DNA of 64,000 nt from Flavobacterium hercynium (GTDB taxonomy: Bacteria; Bacteroidota; Bacteroidia; Flavobacteriales; Flavobacteriaceae), in contig NZ_MUGW01000022.1 of NCBI RefSeq assembly GCF_002217285.1, forward strand, positions 99,999 through 163,998, read 5' to 3'. This document shows, piece by piece, positions 26,501 through 33,567 of the stretch. The notes below the pieces were generated by a model. The model ran no database searches, was not told the DNA's origin, and saw only the letters and a list, made by a program, of their open reading frames with translations. Made by a program: the position numbers and the translations under genes. The stretch's first letter is position 1. Every line of letters starts with the position of its first letter.

Positions 26501-26752
26501 ATAATCATTGCGATTAGAGATAATCATCAAATCATCTAATCCCTCAATTGGTTTGATCTCGATTGTTACTTTTTCGCCATACAAGCGCTGCGAGACAGGC
26601 ATGACGCTTTTAAATTCAGACACAAGTAAATCTTGTCTTATTTCTACCGAGAAGGTATTATGGGAGTGAATTTCCTGATTGATTTTTAAATTGCTGAAAT
26701 TGTCAATTGTAATATCACCAATTGTAATGGTGGTACTAGTCTGTAATGCCAT
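23567..26752 (-). CDS. VgrG spike with C-terminal metzincin-type protease domain
   Basis: 1061 residues, no signal peptide. About 1-600 is a VgrG: phage gp27-like domains (SFTQKSLHDIVTEVKAGYD; ESTFDFLNRIAKRYGHYFYD), an OB fold (VQVQMPWQEPKNKTTPYIPL) and a beta-helix. Near residue 634 a linker FRPNKFWRGEFGFDW starts the cargo region. The cargo ends with HETMHGLGLYH at 990-1000, an exact HExxHxxGxxH zinc site (His990, Glu991, His994, His1000), and a Met-turn-like NIMAYN near 1038. That is the metzincin protease layout. It would sit on the tip of a Bacteroidetes type VI (T6SSiii) apparatus and be delivered into rivals. Ordinary VgrGs are about 600 residues. Confidence 0.88.
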   Translation of the reverse strand: MALQTSTTITIGDITIDNFSNLKINQEIHSHNTFSVEIRQDLLVSEFKSVMPVSQRLYGEKVTIEIKPIEGLDDLMIISNRNDYVLHFSGIVTKIKTQKSRFNDLEETLFISGHSRSILLDDGQKCNSFTQKSLHDIVTEVKAGYDIDMNIFPFYKNILPYTVQYNESTFDFLNRIAKRYGHYFYDNGRVMVFGAPGTSGGEPKLVYGANMQEFSYEMKVLPAQFDVIENDNRSGNYSTDQTINYRNECDGFQQNFLNKSNTVFNQTAQQQRNQNSAGGSGKTALEEYSKNKMRSVLGKLMQVTVKSEVAGITLGNTVRITGVDAQLESSYCVTSVKHFCEDEGCYENDFTAVNLNGSVFSPQTNPDLLPYCISQTGIVIANADPDGLSAVQVQMPWQEPKNKTTPYIPLLQNYGGTSKGSHLIPEIGDTILVEFQGNNAELPFVAGIMTNTKQKSGFSTPNNDLKVLATRSGNQLAMNDSAGSVLLQDASNNKIELDGNHNITLRADTLHIDVKNLIINASDSTKITTNDYVLNALNKIYVTSKEMKQVIKGFMNLCSGKVLINSNDTIDIEAKVVKTHGKKKVVVHSDEEAIINSKGTAKINSGSGNGFTNSPATINAAPTQAIELAVVHFRPNKFWRGEFGFDWLREKDNGLSMESDYESIIESGYKNGIADLTQAEAFEKFKLEYETIPIARKPVAGATSSPAEYFVPYLTLFSEEFVQSLNPGRLVKPPYYATLRLLIDIEEDLEKLEFEYDKTLLKIDTDVLSEKNKTKGLVDKKISITVTCLKDLNQDEYIDIYAYPKPITSSSSAATLSNVQDKKLAGRLKILKNNDDIRQELDIALIKVKTEIANPGCVDKGAFTTLEEINLYNTLYQTLSIPNIETLKLDLTAEPDFMPGGCHVDGDFIKALDSNGLLRKSLFTDCKDLFFDLQDQNGTTYDLLYSFHFTIFKFGIPSNEPTFEGVTQEIGIFNAVLFTTAKSDNYTLNHETMHGLGLYHTHRDHAILTESGYKYTFPCGVKTDFQQTGNPDHATTNIMAYNKSTYSLWYYQWKIVNPSIT

Positions 26753-27340
26753 GTTAAGTAAGTATATTTTTGTGTTCTTCTAATTGTTTTGTAAACAAGA
26801 TAATTTCTTCTTTTTTCTTGTTTAGAGTGATTCAGGGATAGTTTTTAGACAATATTTTATCTCTTTATATGGAATTTATAATTTAAAATAAGAGATATTT
26901 TGCTAAATCTGATAAGCGTATTGGAGATAATTTTTATGATATCTTCATCATATTTTTCTAATATAAATAGTCTTAATGTACTCATATATATAGTATTGTT
27001 TAAAGTTTTGTTGCAAACATAATATTCAAACTTTAAGTCAATTGCTGAGTGGTATTCAAAAAGAGAAAAGAAATATTGCTTAATTAATTCTCTAAATTAA
27101 GAAAAATATTTGTAGTTTTGGGTATAGATCTTATTATTTAACAAAAAATGTATAGAAATGCTGTGTAGGATATTTTTAGATAAAAACAATGTCTTTTAAG
27201 TGGAGAAGAGAAGATTAAAATCAAATGCTTGTCATATAGATAATTATGAAAGCTTCTAAAATAATTATGTAACAGATTTTTTATACGTTTTTTGCAATTT
27301 TGAGTAGAACATAAATCACTAATCTTTAAAAAAAATTATT
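26753..27340. other. 588-bp AT-rich intergenic region with a possible VgrG promoter
   Basis: No gene is visible. On the minus strand TTG (27041-27039), 17 bases and TATGTTTG (27021-27014) resemble a promoter that could drive the VgrG gene with a leader of about 250 bases. The rest is AT-rich with no clear hairpin or repeat. Confidence 0.4.
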
Positions 27341-27580
27341 ATGCCTGATTCAAGAATTAAAAATGAAGAACAGTATAATGCCCTTATAGAAAAAGGGTAC
27401 AGTAAAGAAAAATCAGCAAGAATTGCTAACTCACCCGAGGCTGCTGAAAAAGGCGGCAGAGCAAAACCTTATGAAGAGTGGAGCAAAGAGGAACTGTATC
27501 AACAGGCCAGAAAAGTAGGCATTCAGGGACGTTCTTATATGTCTAAAAAAGGCCTTATAAAATCACTACGTACTAATTAA
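27341..27580 (+). CDS. Small Rho N-terminal-like (SAP-like) protein
   Basis: 79 residues. The start MPDSRIKNEEQYNALIEKG and the motif KSARIANSP belong to a family of short stress-linked bacterial proteins. The C-terminal half (EWSKEELYQQARKVGIQGR, SYMSKKGLIKSLR) matches the Rho termination factor N-terminal/SAP-like helical fold, which binds nucleic acid. No transcription terminator role is implied. It is followed 36 bases later by topoisomerase IB, suggesting a small DNA-related unit in the stress cluster. Confidence 0.75.
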   Translation: MPDSRIKNEEQYNALIEKGYSKEKSARIANSPEAAEKGGRAKPYEEWSKEELYQQARKVGIQGRSYMSKKGLIKSLRTN

Positions 27581-27616
27581 AATTAGATTTAGAAAAATAA
27601 ACTTCTCCACAAAATT

Positions 27617-28705
27617 ATGAATATCAAAACCACCCAGGAAAAACTAATGGAGCAGTTGATACAAACGCCTCAATTAGTTTTAGAAAAATTAGATTTAATT
27701 TATGTAAATGATCATAAACTTACGATACACCGACTTCGAGAAGGTGAAAATTTTATCTATAAAAAAAATGGCAGGAGCATTACACGAAAAAGTGAATTAA
27801 AACGCTTTAACAGTTTAGTGCTTCCGCCGGCCTGGGAGAACGTTAGAATTACAGATTTAACCAATGGACATCTGCAAGCCATTGGAACTGATGTTAAAAA
27901 TAGAAAACAGTATCGATACCATCCTAAATGGAATCTGATTCGAAATCAGACTAAGTTTTATAAAATTGCCGAATTTGGTAAATACCTTCCTAAAATTAGA
28001 GCACAGGTGGATCATGATTTAGAACAAAAAGAATGGTCTAAAAATAAAGTTATTGCACTTGTTATTAGATTAATGGAAGAAACACATATTCGAATTGGTA
28101 ATGAAAAATATGCCAAAGACAATAAGTCATACGGACTTTCGACCTTACGAAAACGACACATCAACATCAATAAAAATTCGCTACGTTTTGAATTCGTTGG
28201 TAAGAAAGGAAAACAACATACCATAACAACAAGAAACAAACAACTTATAAAACTGGTGAGCCGATGCGAGGAAATTCCGGGTTGGGAAGTTTTTAAATAT
28301 TATGATGAAAATGGAGAGCGTAGAGTACTTGACAGCAATATGGTGAATGAATATCTTCATGAAATTTCAGGAAAATATTTTAGCGCTAAAGATTTTAGAA
28401 CCTGGGCAGCTTCTTTAATATTTTTTGAGACCTTAATGTCTATCGGAACCACGACAGAAGAAAAAGAAATTAAAAAAAATATTCTGGATGCTTTCGAGAC
28501 AACAGCAGAAGCTTTGGGGAACACTAAAAATGTTTGTAAAAATTACTATGTACATCCGATAATTGTAGCTAGTTATGAAGATGGTTCCATCGAAAAACAC
28601 TTCGAGAGGGCTAAAAAATGTAGAAGTAATCAAAAATACTTTTCGCATTCAGAGATTGCATTTTCAGAACTAATAGGAAATTTTCAGCCTGAATTTGAGA
28701 TCTAA
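27617..28705 (+). CDS. DNA topoisomerase IB (poxvirus-like)
   Basis: 362 residues. Motifs are those of bacterial type IB topoisomerases: an N-terminal clamp (LVLPPAWENVRI; IGTDVKNRKQYRYHP), the catalytic Arg/Lys region (VIRLMEETHIRIGNEKYAK; YGLSTLRKRHI; FVGKKGKQH), DFRTWAASLIF and the C-terminal NYYVHPIIV, in which the second Tyr (311) is the likely nucleophile. The enzyme relaxes supercoils by nicking one strand through a 3'-phosphotyrosine. The gene is uncommon outside stress-gene clusters in Bacteroidetes, which fits its surroundings here. Length is typical. Confidence 0.93.
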   Translation: MNIKTTQEKLMEQLIQTPQLVLEKLDLIYVNDHKLTIHRLREGENFIYKKNGRSITRKSELKRFNSLVLPPAWENVRITDLTNGHLQAIGTDVKNRKQYRYHPKWNLIRNQTKFYKIAEFGKYLPKIRAQVDHDLEQKEWSKNKVIALVIRLMEETHIRIGNEKYAKDNKSYGLSTLRKRHININKNSLRFEFVGKKGKQHTITTRNKQLIKLVSRCEEIPGWEVFKYYDENGERRVLDSNMVNEYLHEISGKYFSAKDFRTWAASLIFFETLMSIGTTTEEKEIKKNILDAFETTAEALGNTKNVCKNYYVHPIIVASYEDGSIEKHFERAKKCRSNQKYFSHSEIAFSELIGNFQPEFEI

Positions 28706-28869
28706 AACCGATTGAGATAAAATTTAAACCTTTTGAGTTAATGGCTTTTTATCTAAAATAGCAACTTTGAAGTATTGAAAAGGAATTCAAGATTAGGGGA
28801 AACTAAACGGCACATTATCGTATGATATATGTGTCGTTTTAATTTTTAAGAAATTATATTATATTTATT

Positions 28870-29517
28870 ATGGGAACAAAAAGTGGTGTTTATCAAGATG
28901 TTTATATCAGAAGAGGAGATGAAATGGTAAGCCTGAAAAATGATGTAAAAGACTTTTGTGAAAAATACATCAAACCGGTTCATCCGGAAAATTGGGATTG
29001 GTCAGTACGAGATTTTGAAGATTCTGATAATGATCCTACAATAGAGGAGGCAAGAGCTATTGGTGCAGTCGTATACCGAGATTTAAACGAAAATAAAGAT
29101 ACAGATGTCGATCTTTCGACTATGAATAATGTTGAAGCTATTAAGGCTTATTTTAATCCAAATAGTAAAAACGAACGTTTTAATATGGAGGAGTTTGCCT
29201 TCGCCTTAAAAGTTGAATTGGAACACGGAAAAGTAAAAGATGTAAATGTAACCAACAATCATCCGTTTTTAACTGCAATGATTGCATTAGCGCACATGAC
29301 CGAAAGCTTAACGTATTACAAAAGACTTGCTGTCATGGAAGCACAGGGAGAAATTTACGAAATCATGCGTAAAATCGAAAAATCAGATACTGGAAAAGAG
29401 GAATTGTATAAAGAATTAGGCAAAGCCGAAAAAGAACTAAACGAAGCCAGAGCAGGACTTGCTGAGCGTTTAGAAAGAATGGATGATATTCCGCCTTTAG
29501 AAAAAATTGGAGATTAA
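28870..29517 (+). CDS. DUF5661-like protein
   Basis: 215 residues, no signal peptide. The central region EEFAFALKVELEHGKVKDV followed by NVTNNHPFLTAMIALAHM and then YYKRLAVMEAQGE matches the DUF5661 pattern (VELEHG, TNVT, TxxIALAH, DYYxxL). The C-terminus is a helical coiled coil (KELGKAEKELNEARAGLAER). The function of the family is unknown. It is followed by a bidirectional terminator and lies inside the stress cluster. Confidence 0.65.
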   Translation: MGTKSGVYQDVYIRRGDEMVSLKNDVKDFCEKYIKPVHPENWDWSVRDFEDSDNDPTIEEARAIGAVVYRDLNENKDTDVDLSTMNNVEAIKAYFNPNSKNERFNMEEFAFALKVELEHGKVKDVNVTNNHPFLTAMIALAHMTESLTYYKRLAVMEAQGEIYEIMRKIEKSDTGKEELYKELGKAEKELNEARAGLAERLERMDDIPPLEKIGD

Positions 29518-29535
29518 ATTATCCCGAATTTCTAA

Positions 29536-29575
29536 TAAAAAGAGCCGTTATTTTAGTAAATAACGGCTCTTTTTG
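29536..29575. terminator. Bidirectional terminator
   Basis: AAAAAGAGCCGTTATTTT pairs with AAATAACGGCTCTTTTT (core arms AGAGCCGTTA at 29541-29550 and TAACGGCTCT at 29561-29570), between convergent genes. Confidence 0.92.
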
Positions 29576-29588
29576 TGTATAATAAACT

Positions 29589-29999
29589 TTATAGTTTTAA
29601 AGGATCATTTTCAGGATAATCTTCTCCGGAATCTTCTTCTTCAATTTCATCCTCTTCAAGATCGTCTTCTAAATCATCATCATCTGGATCTAAATCTTGT
29701 AAATCCTCGTCAGTTTCGGTAAATTCTTCATTGTCAGACGGATTGTAGATTTCATCGTTTAAATGAGCTTCGTCAGACGGATTATCAAATTCGTCGTTTC
29801 TATTGTTTTCATCTTCTTCAAATTCGCCCGGAGCAATAAAATGATGTTCTAAATCATCAAAATCTTCCTCTTTATTAATTCTTTCCTGATCCGGAATTGC
29901 TTTGTTAGGATTGTAACCATTTGTAGTTATAAATTTATTTTTGGTTTTCCCCAACGGGCGAAACTTTTGTATTCCTCTTGTTTGAATTGTAGTATACAT
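29589..29999 (-). CDS. Highly acidic hypothetical protein
   Basis: 136 residues. The first 35 residues are basic and polar, ending near NPNKAIPDQERI; the remainder is dominated by Asp and Glu (DEDLQDLDPDDDDLEDDLEE) with repeated NPSDE/NPSDN motifs. It is probably disordered. I do not recognise a family. Reading frame, ATG and stop are clean, and the opposite strand makes no sensible protein, so it is likely real. An acidic tail could bind basic proteins, nucleic-acid-binding factors or metal ions, but this is only a composition argument. Confidence 0.55.
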   Translation of the reverse strand: MYTTIQTRGIQKFRPLGKTKNKFITTNGYNPNKAIPDQERINKEEDFDDLEHHFIAPGEFEEDENNRNDEFDNPSDEAHLNDEIYNPSDNEEFTETDEDLQDLDPDDDDLEDDLEEDEIEEEDSGEDYPENDPLKL

Positions 30000-30189
30000 G
30001 ATATATAAGTTTTGTGGTTTCTGATACTCAAAGCTAAGCAGGGAACAATCTTTTTTGTTTACATAATTTTTATTGCTAATTCTATGATTAACATGTGCTT
30101 ATGTTGTAATGAATGCGATAAAACGTATAACATATTCCTTTAGATCAAAAGTAATTTTACAACTATTAACAACAAACAAATTATACATC

Positions 30190-30795
30190 ATGGAAACTAA
30201 AAGTAAAAAACAAACCGCGCCAAAAAAAACAGTGGCAAAAAAGACAGAAACAAAACAAACTGCTAAAAAAGGAGTTACAAAAGCAAAATCAAATGCTGCT
30301 TCCGGATTAACAGATCTTTTTGAAGATGGATTAAAAGATATTTATTGGGCAGAAAAAGCATTGGTCAAAGCACTTCCGTTAATGGCTAAAAATGCAACAT
30401 CACCAGAACTTGTAGATGCAATAACGAATCACTTAACAGAAACCGAAGAACACATTACAAGATTAGAACAGGTTTTTGAAAGTATTGGAGTAAAAGCAAG
30501 CGCTAAAAAATGTGATGCGATGGAAGGTTTGATTGAAGAAGGTAAAAGCATCCTCGAAGAAACAGAATTGGGTGTTGTTCGTGATGCGGGAATTATTGCT
30601 GCAAGTCAAAAAATAGAGCATTACGAAATTGCAACTTACGGTACATTAAGACAATTTGCAGAAACACTTGGTTTTACAGAAGCCGTTGCTTTATTAGAGT
30701 TAACGCTTGATGAAGAAAAAGATGCAGATAAAAAACTAACAGACGTTGCTGTTAGTGCAATAAATGTAGAAGCTGCAGAAGAAGATGAAAACTAG
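30190..30795 (+). CDS. DUF892 ferritin-like stress protein (YciE/YciF family)
   Basis: 201 residues from the ATG at 30190; a further in-frame ATG at 30109 would add 27 residues without family similarity. Residues 2-35 are a Lys-rich tail (KKTVAKKTETKQTAKKG) like histone-like proteins. The rest is DUF892: LTDLFEDGLKDIYWAEKAL, HLTETEEHITRLEQVF, and YEIATYGTLRQFAETLG, a four-helix ferritin-like bundle with Glu/His metal ligands. Members respond to osmotic or oxidative stress in enteric bacteria. The Lys tail suggests DNA binding, which is unusual for this family. Confidence 0.9.
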   Translation: METKSKKQTAPKKTVAKKTETKQTAKKGVTKAKSNAASGLTDLFEDGLKDIYWAEKALVKALPLMAKNATSPELVDAITNHLTETEEHITRLEQVFESIGVKASAKKCDAMEGLIEEGKSILEETELGVVRDAGIIAASQKIEHYEIATYGTLRQFAETLGFTEAVALLELTLDEEKDADKKLTDVAVSAINVEAAEEDEN

Positions 30796-30814
30796 TAATC
30801 AAAAAATAAACAAT

Positions 30815-30847
30815 AAAAGTGTGGCTTAATAGCGGCACTTTTTTGTT
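30815..30847 (+). terminator. Short rho-independent terminator
   Basis: AAAAGTG (30815-30821) pairs with CACTTTT (30836-30842), followed by a T-rich run. Confidence 0.5.
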
Positions 30848-30889
30848 TTTATAAGTAATTAAAAAAAGTTAACTCTAAATAAAAATGCT

Positions 30890-31621
30890 ATGCCAGAAGG
30901 TCCTTCAATAGTAATACTTAAAGAAGAAACGCAGCAATTTTCAGGACAAAAAGTAATTGGTGTTTCTGGAAATAGTGCTATCGATATACAAAGAGCGAAG
31001 GAGAAAGAGATTAAATCTTTTAAAACCTGGGGCAAGCATTTTTTGATTTGTTTTGATGATTTTACAATCAAAATTCATTTGTTGATGTTTGGAACCTATC
31101 GGATTAATGAAAGAAAAGATGGTGAACCCAGATTACGTCTGATTTTTCAAAATGGAGAAATTAATTTTTATACCTGTTCTGTAAAAATTCTGGAAGGTGA
31201 TATTGATTCGCATTATGACTGGAGAGAAGATGTAATGAATAAAAAATGGGATGCAGAAAAAGCAAAAAAAAGTCTCGAAAAAATTCCAAAGCAAATGATT
31301 TGTGATGTTGTATTGGATCAGAATATATTTTCAGGGGTTGGCAATATTATTAAAAATGAAATTTTGTACCGATGTTACGTCCATCCCGAATCACTAGTTG
31401 GAAAAATACCACCACTTAAAATAGAAGAAATAATAGATGAATGTTCGATCTACAGCTTTGAATTTCTGAAATGGAAAAAGAAATCGGAATTAAAAAAGCA
31501 TTGGCTGGCCCACACGAGAAAAATTTGCTTACGATGTGATTTGCCAATTATTAAAAAACAAACAGGCGTAAAAAAGCGCAGAAGTTTTTTCTGTACCAAC
31601 TGTCAAAATATTTATCAATGA
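30890..31621 (+). CDS. Fpg/Nei family DNA glycosylase
   Basis: 243 residues beginning MPEGPS, where Pro2 and Glu3 are the catalytic pair. The helix-two-turn-helix motif is VLDQNIFSGVGNIIKNEILY and the C-terminal zinc finger is CLRC...CTNC. The enzyme excises oxidised bases (endonuclease VIII-like) and nicks the strand. It is shorter than Fpg (about 270) but normal for this Bacteroidetes group. The stop codon overlaps the DUF72 start (ATGA), so the two genes are translationally coupled. Confidence 0.92.
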   Translation: MPEGPSIVILKEETQQFSGQKVIGVSGNSAIDIQRAKEKEIKSFKTWGKHFLICFDDFTIKIHLLMFGTYRINERKDGEPRLRLIFQNGEINFYTCSVKILEGDIDSHYDWREDVMNKKWDAEKAKKSLEKIPKQMICDVVLDQNIFSGVGNIIKNEILYRCYVHPESLVGKIPPLKIEEIIDECSIYSFEFLKWKKKSELKKHWLAHTRKICLRCDLPIIKKQTGVKKRRSFFCTNCQNIYQ

Positions 31622-32322
31622 AAAAGAATGTTTTAATAGGGTGTTCCAGTTACAATAATCGTTTTTGGAAAGGTATTTTTTATCCTGAAAATCTACCCGC
31701 TTCTAAATGGTTTGATTATTATTGCAAGCACTTCGATACCTACGAAATGAATGGAACATTTTATAAGTTTCCAACGCTAAAAGTGATGCAAAATTGGTAT
31801 AAAAAAGTTCCGAAAGACTTTATTTTTGCTGTCAAAGCACCTAAAGAAATTACGCATATTAAAAAGTTTATTGATTGTGAAGCATTACTTTCTGATTTTT
31901 ATCGTGTTTGCAAAGAAGGTTTACAAGAAAAATTAGGCCCGATATTATTTCAATTTCCGCCAAGCTTTGTCTTTACAGAAGAAAGACTTCAAACTATTGT
32001 AAAATCTGTAGACATAAGTTTTAATAATGTAATTGAGTTTCGGCATTCCAGTTGGTGGAATCAGGAGATTTGGACAAATTTAAAAGAAAATAACATAACA
32101 TTTTGCAGCGTTAGTTATCCAGGATTACCGGAAGATATCTTAACAGCGTTTCCTTTGCTTTATATTCGTTTGCATGGAAATAGAAAATTATTTTATTCCC
32201 GTTACTCCCCGGAAGAATTAGAAATACTACAAAAGCAAACTTTAAATAAAACAGGATATATTTATTTTAATAATACTGCCAGTGAAGCAGGTATATTAAA
32301 TGCTTTAGAACTAATGCGCTAA
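31618..32322 (+). CDS. DUF72 family protein (YecE-like)
   Basis: 234 residues. DUF72 opens with VLIGCSSYNNRFWKGIFYPE and continues with FDTYEMNGTFYKFP, FIFAVKAPKEITH, GPILFQFPPSF and FRHSSWW, a TIM-barrel fold. No activity has been shown for the family. Its gene overlaps the glycosylase by 4 bases, so they are co-expressed, which hints at a DNA-repair or stress role. It ends at a strong terminator. Confidence 0.9.
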   Translation: MKKNVLIGCSSYNNRFWKGIFYPENLPASKWFDYYCKHFDTYEMNGTFYKFPTLKVMQNWYKKVPKDFIFAVKAPKEITHIKKFIDCEALLSDFYRVCKEGLQEKLGPILFQFPPSFVFTEERLQTIVKSVDISFNNVIEFRHSSWWNQEIWTNLKENNITFCSVSYPGLPEDILTAFPLLYIRLHGNRKLFYSRYSPEELEILQKQTLNKTGYIYFNNTASEAGILNALELMR

Positions 32323-32340
32323 CAAATGATTAAGTAAAAA

Positions 32341-32377
32341 AAGAGCACTTACTTTATGAAGTAAGTGCTCTTTTTTA
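32341..32377. terminator. Bidirectional terminator
   Basis: AAGAGCACTTAC (32341-32352), 8-base loop, GTAAGTGCTCTT (32361-32372), T tract. It separates convergent DUF72 and pyridoxamine-oxidase-like genes. Confidence 0.9.
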
Positions 32378-32390
32378 TGATTTGATGAAT

Positions 32391-32891
32391 TTACAGTTGC
32401 AGAGAACCTTCAATACCATCATCCATTGTTTTTCCTGTTACGAAAGCTGTTGCCATTTTTGCGATAGCAACCATTTTTCCGTTTTTATTGTTCCAGTAAT
32501 ATCCGTCTTCCGGTACTACTTTTATAATGCTTAAGTTCGGATCATCTTCGCCGCCCGGCATCCATACTTTTATAATTGGATCCCAAAGTTCTTTTATCGT
32601 TTCTCTGTCATACGAAATACTTGCTGTACCATGTAAGGTTAAGAATTTATCGTGTGGCTCAGAGAAAAACAATTCTACTTGCGGATTTAGACTAATTTCT
32701 GCATTTTGGTTGCTGTTTCTGTCTGATAAAAACCAAAGCTGACCGTGGTCATCGATTTTCTGAACAGACATTGGGCGTGATTGCAATCTGTATTCATTAT
32801 AAGTACAAAGCATACATGTTTTTATATTCTCTGCAAGATCTTTTATTTTATCTACAGCGAATTCGTTTGTTAGGTCTTTATGATCTCCCAT
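32391..32891 (-). CDS. Pyridoxamine 5'-phosphate oxidase-like stress protein
   Basis: 166 residues with the split-barrel flavin-binding fold: MLCTYNEYRLQSRPMSVQKI, LWFLSDRNSNQNAEI, VELFFSEPHDKFLTLHGTA, and PEDGYYWNNKNGKMVAI. It matches the general-stress-protein-26 family of PNPOx-like proteins, which bind FMN or F420 and have no known substrate. It lies in the same stress cluster as DUF892, topoisomerase IB and DUF5661. Single gene, convergent with the DUF72 gene. Confidence 0.85.
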   Translation of the reverse strand: MGDHKDLTNEFAVDKIKDLAENIKTCMLCTYNEYRLQSRPMSVQKIDDHGQLWFLSDRNSNQNAEISLNPQVELFFSEPHDKFLTLHGTASISYDRETIKELWDPIIKVWMPGGEDDPNLSIIKVVPEDGYYWNNKNGKMVAIAKMATAFVTGKTMDDGIEGSLQL

Positions 32892-33044
32892 GATGTTTAA
32901 TTTTTAGTTAGAAATTTTAATTGTAAAGTTGCGTTTTTACTGTAGTTTTTAACTTATAGAATTTAATTTATTAGTTATGATATTTCAATCAAAAAAAAAT
33001 TAGTCAGAATTTGAAAACAAATAAAAAGATCTATTTTATTTCGC

Positions 33045-33052
33045 TATCTTTG
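33045..33052 (+). promoter_or_regulatory. -7 box of the receiver gene
   Basis: TATCTTTG fits TAnnTTTG and lies between an in-frame TTG at 33011 and the ATG at 33083, which favours the ATG as the true start. No clear -33 TTG was seen. Confidence 0.4.
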
Positions 33053-33082
33053 ATCATTAAATGCCCTTTTTTAAATTCAAAT

Positions 33083-33514
33083 ATGACAGATTTAACTATA
33101 TTTTATACAGACGACGATGAAGATGATTTAAGCATTTTTACGGATGCTGTAGAATCATTAACCAGAAAAATAAAACTGGAAACTTATAACGGAGGAGATA
33201 AATTATTAAATGCAATTTACAATCCGCCGCCAACACCTAATGTTGTTTTTTTAGATTTGAATATGCCCGGAAAAAATGGATTTGATGTCCTTGCAGAGCT
33301 TAAAGACTCTGATAAAAAAAATAACATTCCCATTATAATTTTCTCAACCTCAAACGAGCCTGGAATTATAGAGAAATGCCGTTCCTTAGGTGCTAATTAT
33401 TTTATTACGAAGCCTATTCTAATGAGAGATATTATACAATCTATAGAACATGCCCTGAATATCGATTGGAGTAAGTTCGATCCCTCGCCTAAAAATTTTG
33501 TATACAAAGCATAA
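33083..33514 (+). CDS. Single-domain response regulator (CheY-like)
   Basis: 143 residues from the ATG at 33083; the longer TTG version would start upstream of the promoter box. It is a lone receiver: acidic pocket TDDDEDD, phospho-acceptor in VVFLDLNMPGKNG, Thr/Ser in IIIFSTS and Lys in YFITKPI. It has no output domain. The convergent gene beyond the terminator is a large PAS histidine kinase with a similar phospho-acceptor histidine box, a likely partner. These Rcp1-like receivers often act in phosphorelays with PAS kinases. Confidence 0.88.
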   Translation: MTDLTIFYTDDDEDDLSIFTDAVESLTRKIKLETYNGGDKLLNAIYNPPPTPNVVFLDLNMPGKNGFDVLAELKDSDKKNNIPIIIFSTSNEPGIIEKCRSLGANYFITKPILMRDIIQSIEHALNIDWSKFDPSPKNFVYKA

Positions 33515-33532
33515 TTTCATAAAAAATCAAAA

Positions 33533-33567
33533 AACGCCAAAACTCATTTAGTTTTGGCGTTTTTTTT
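33533..33567. terminator. Bidirectional terminator
   Basis: AACGCCAAAACT (33533-33544), loop CATTT, AGTTTTGGCGTT (33550-33561), T tract. It overlaps the end of the kinase gene's stop region. Confidence 0.92.

Noticed and set aside
33011..33082. A longer N-terminus for the single-domain receiver from an in-frame TTG.
   Set aside because: A -7 promoter box lies at 33045-33052, downstream of that TTG, so the ATG at 33083 is preferred.
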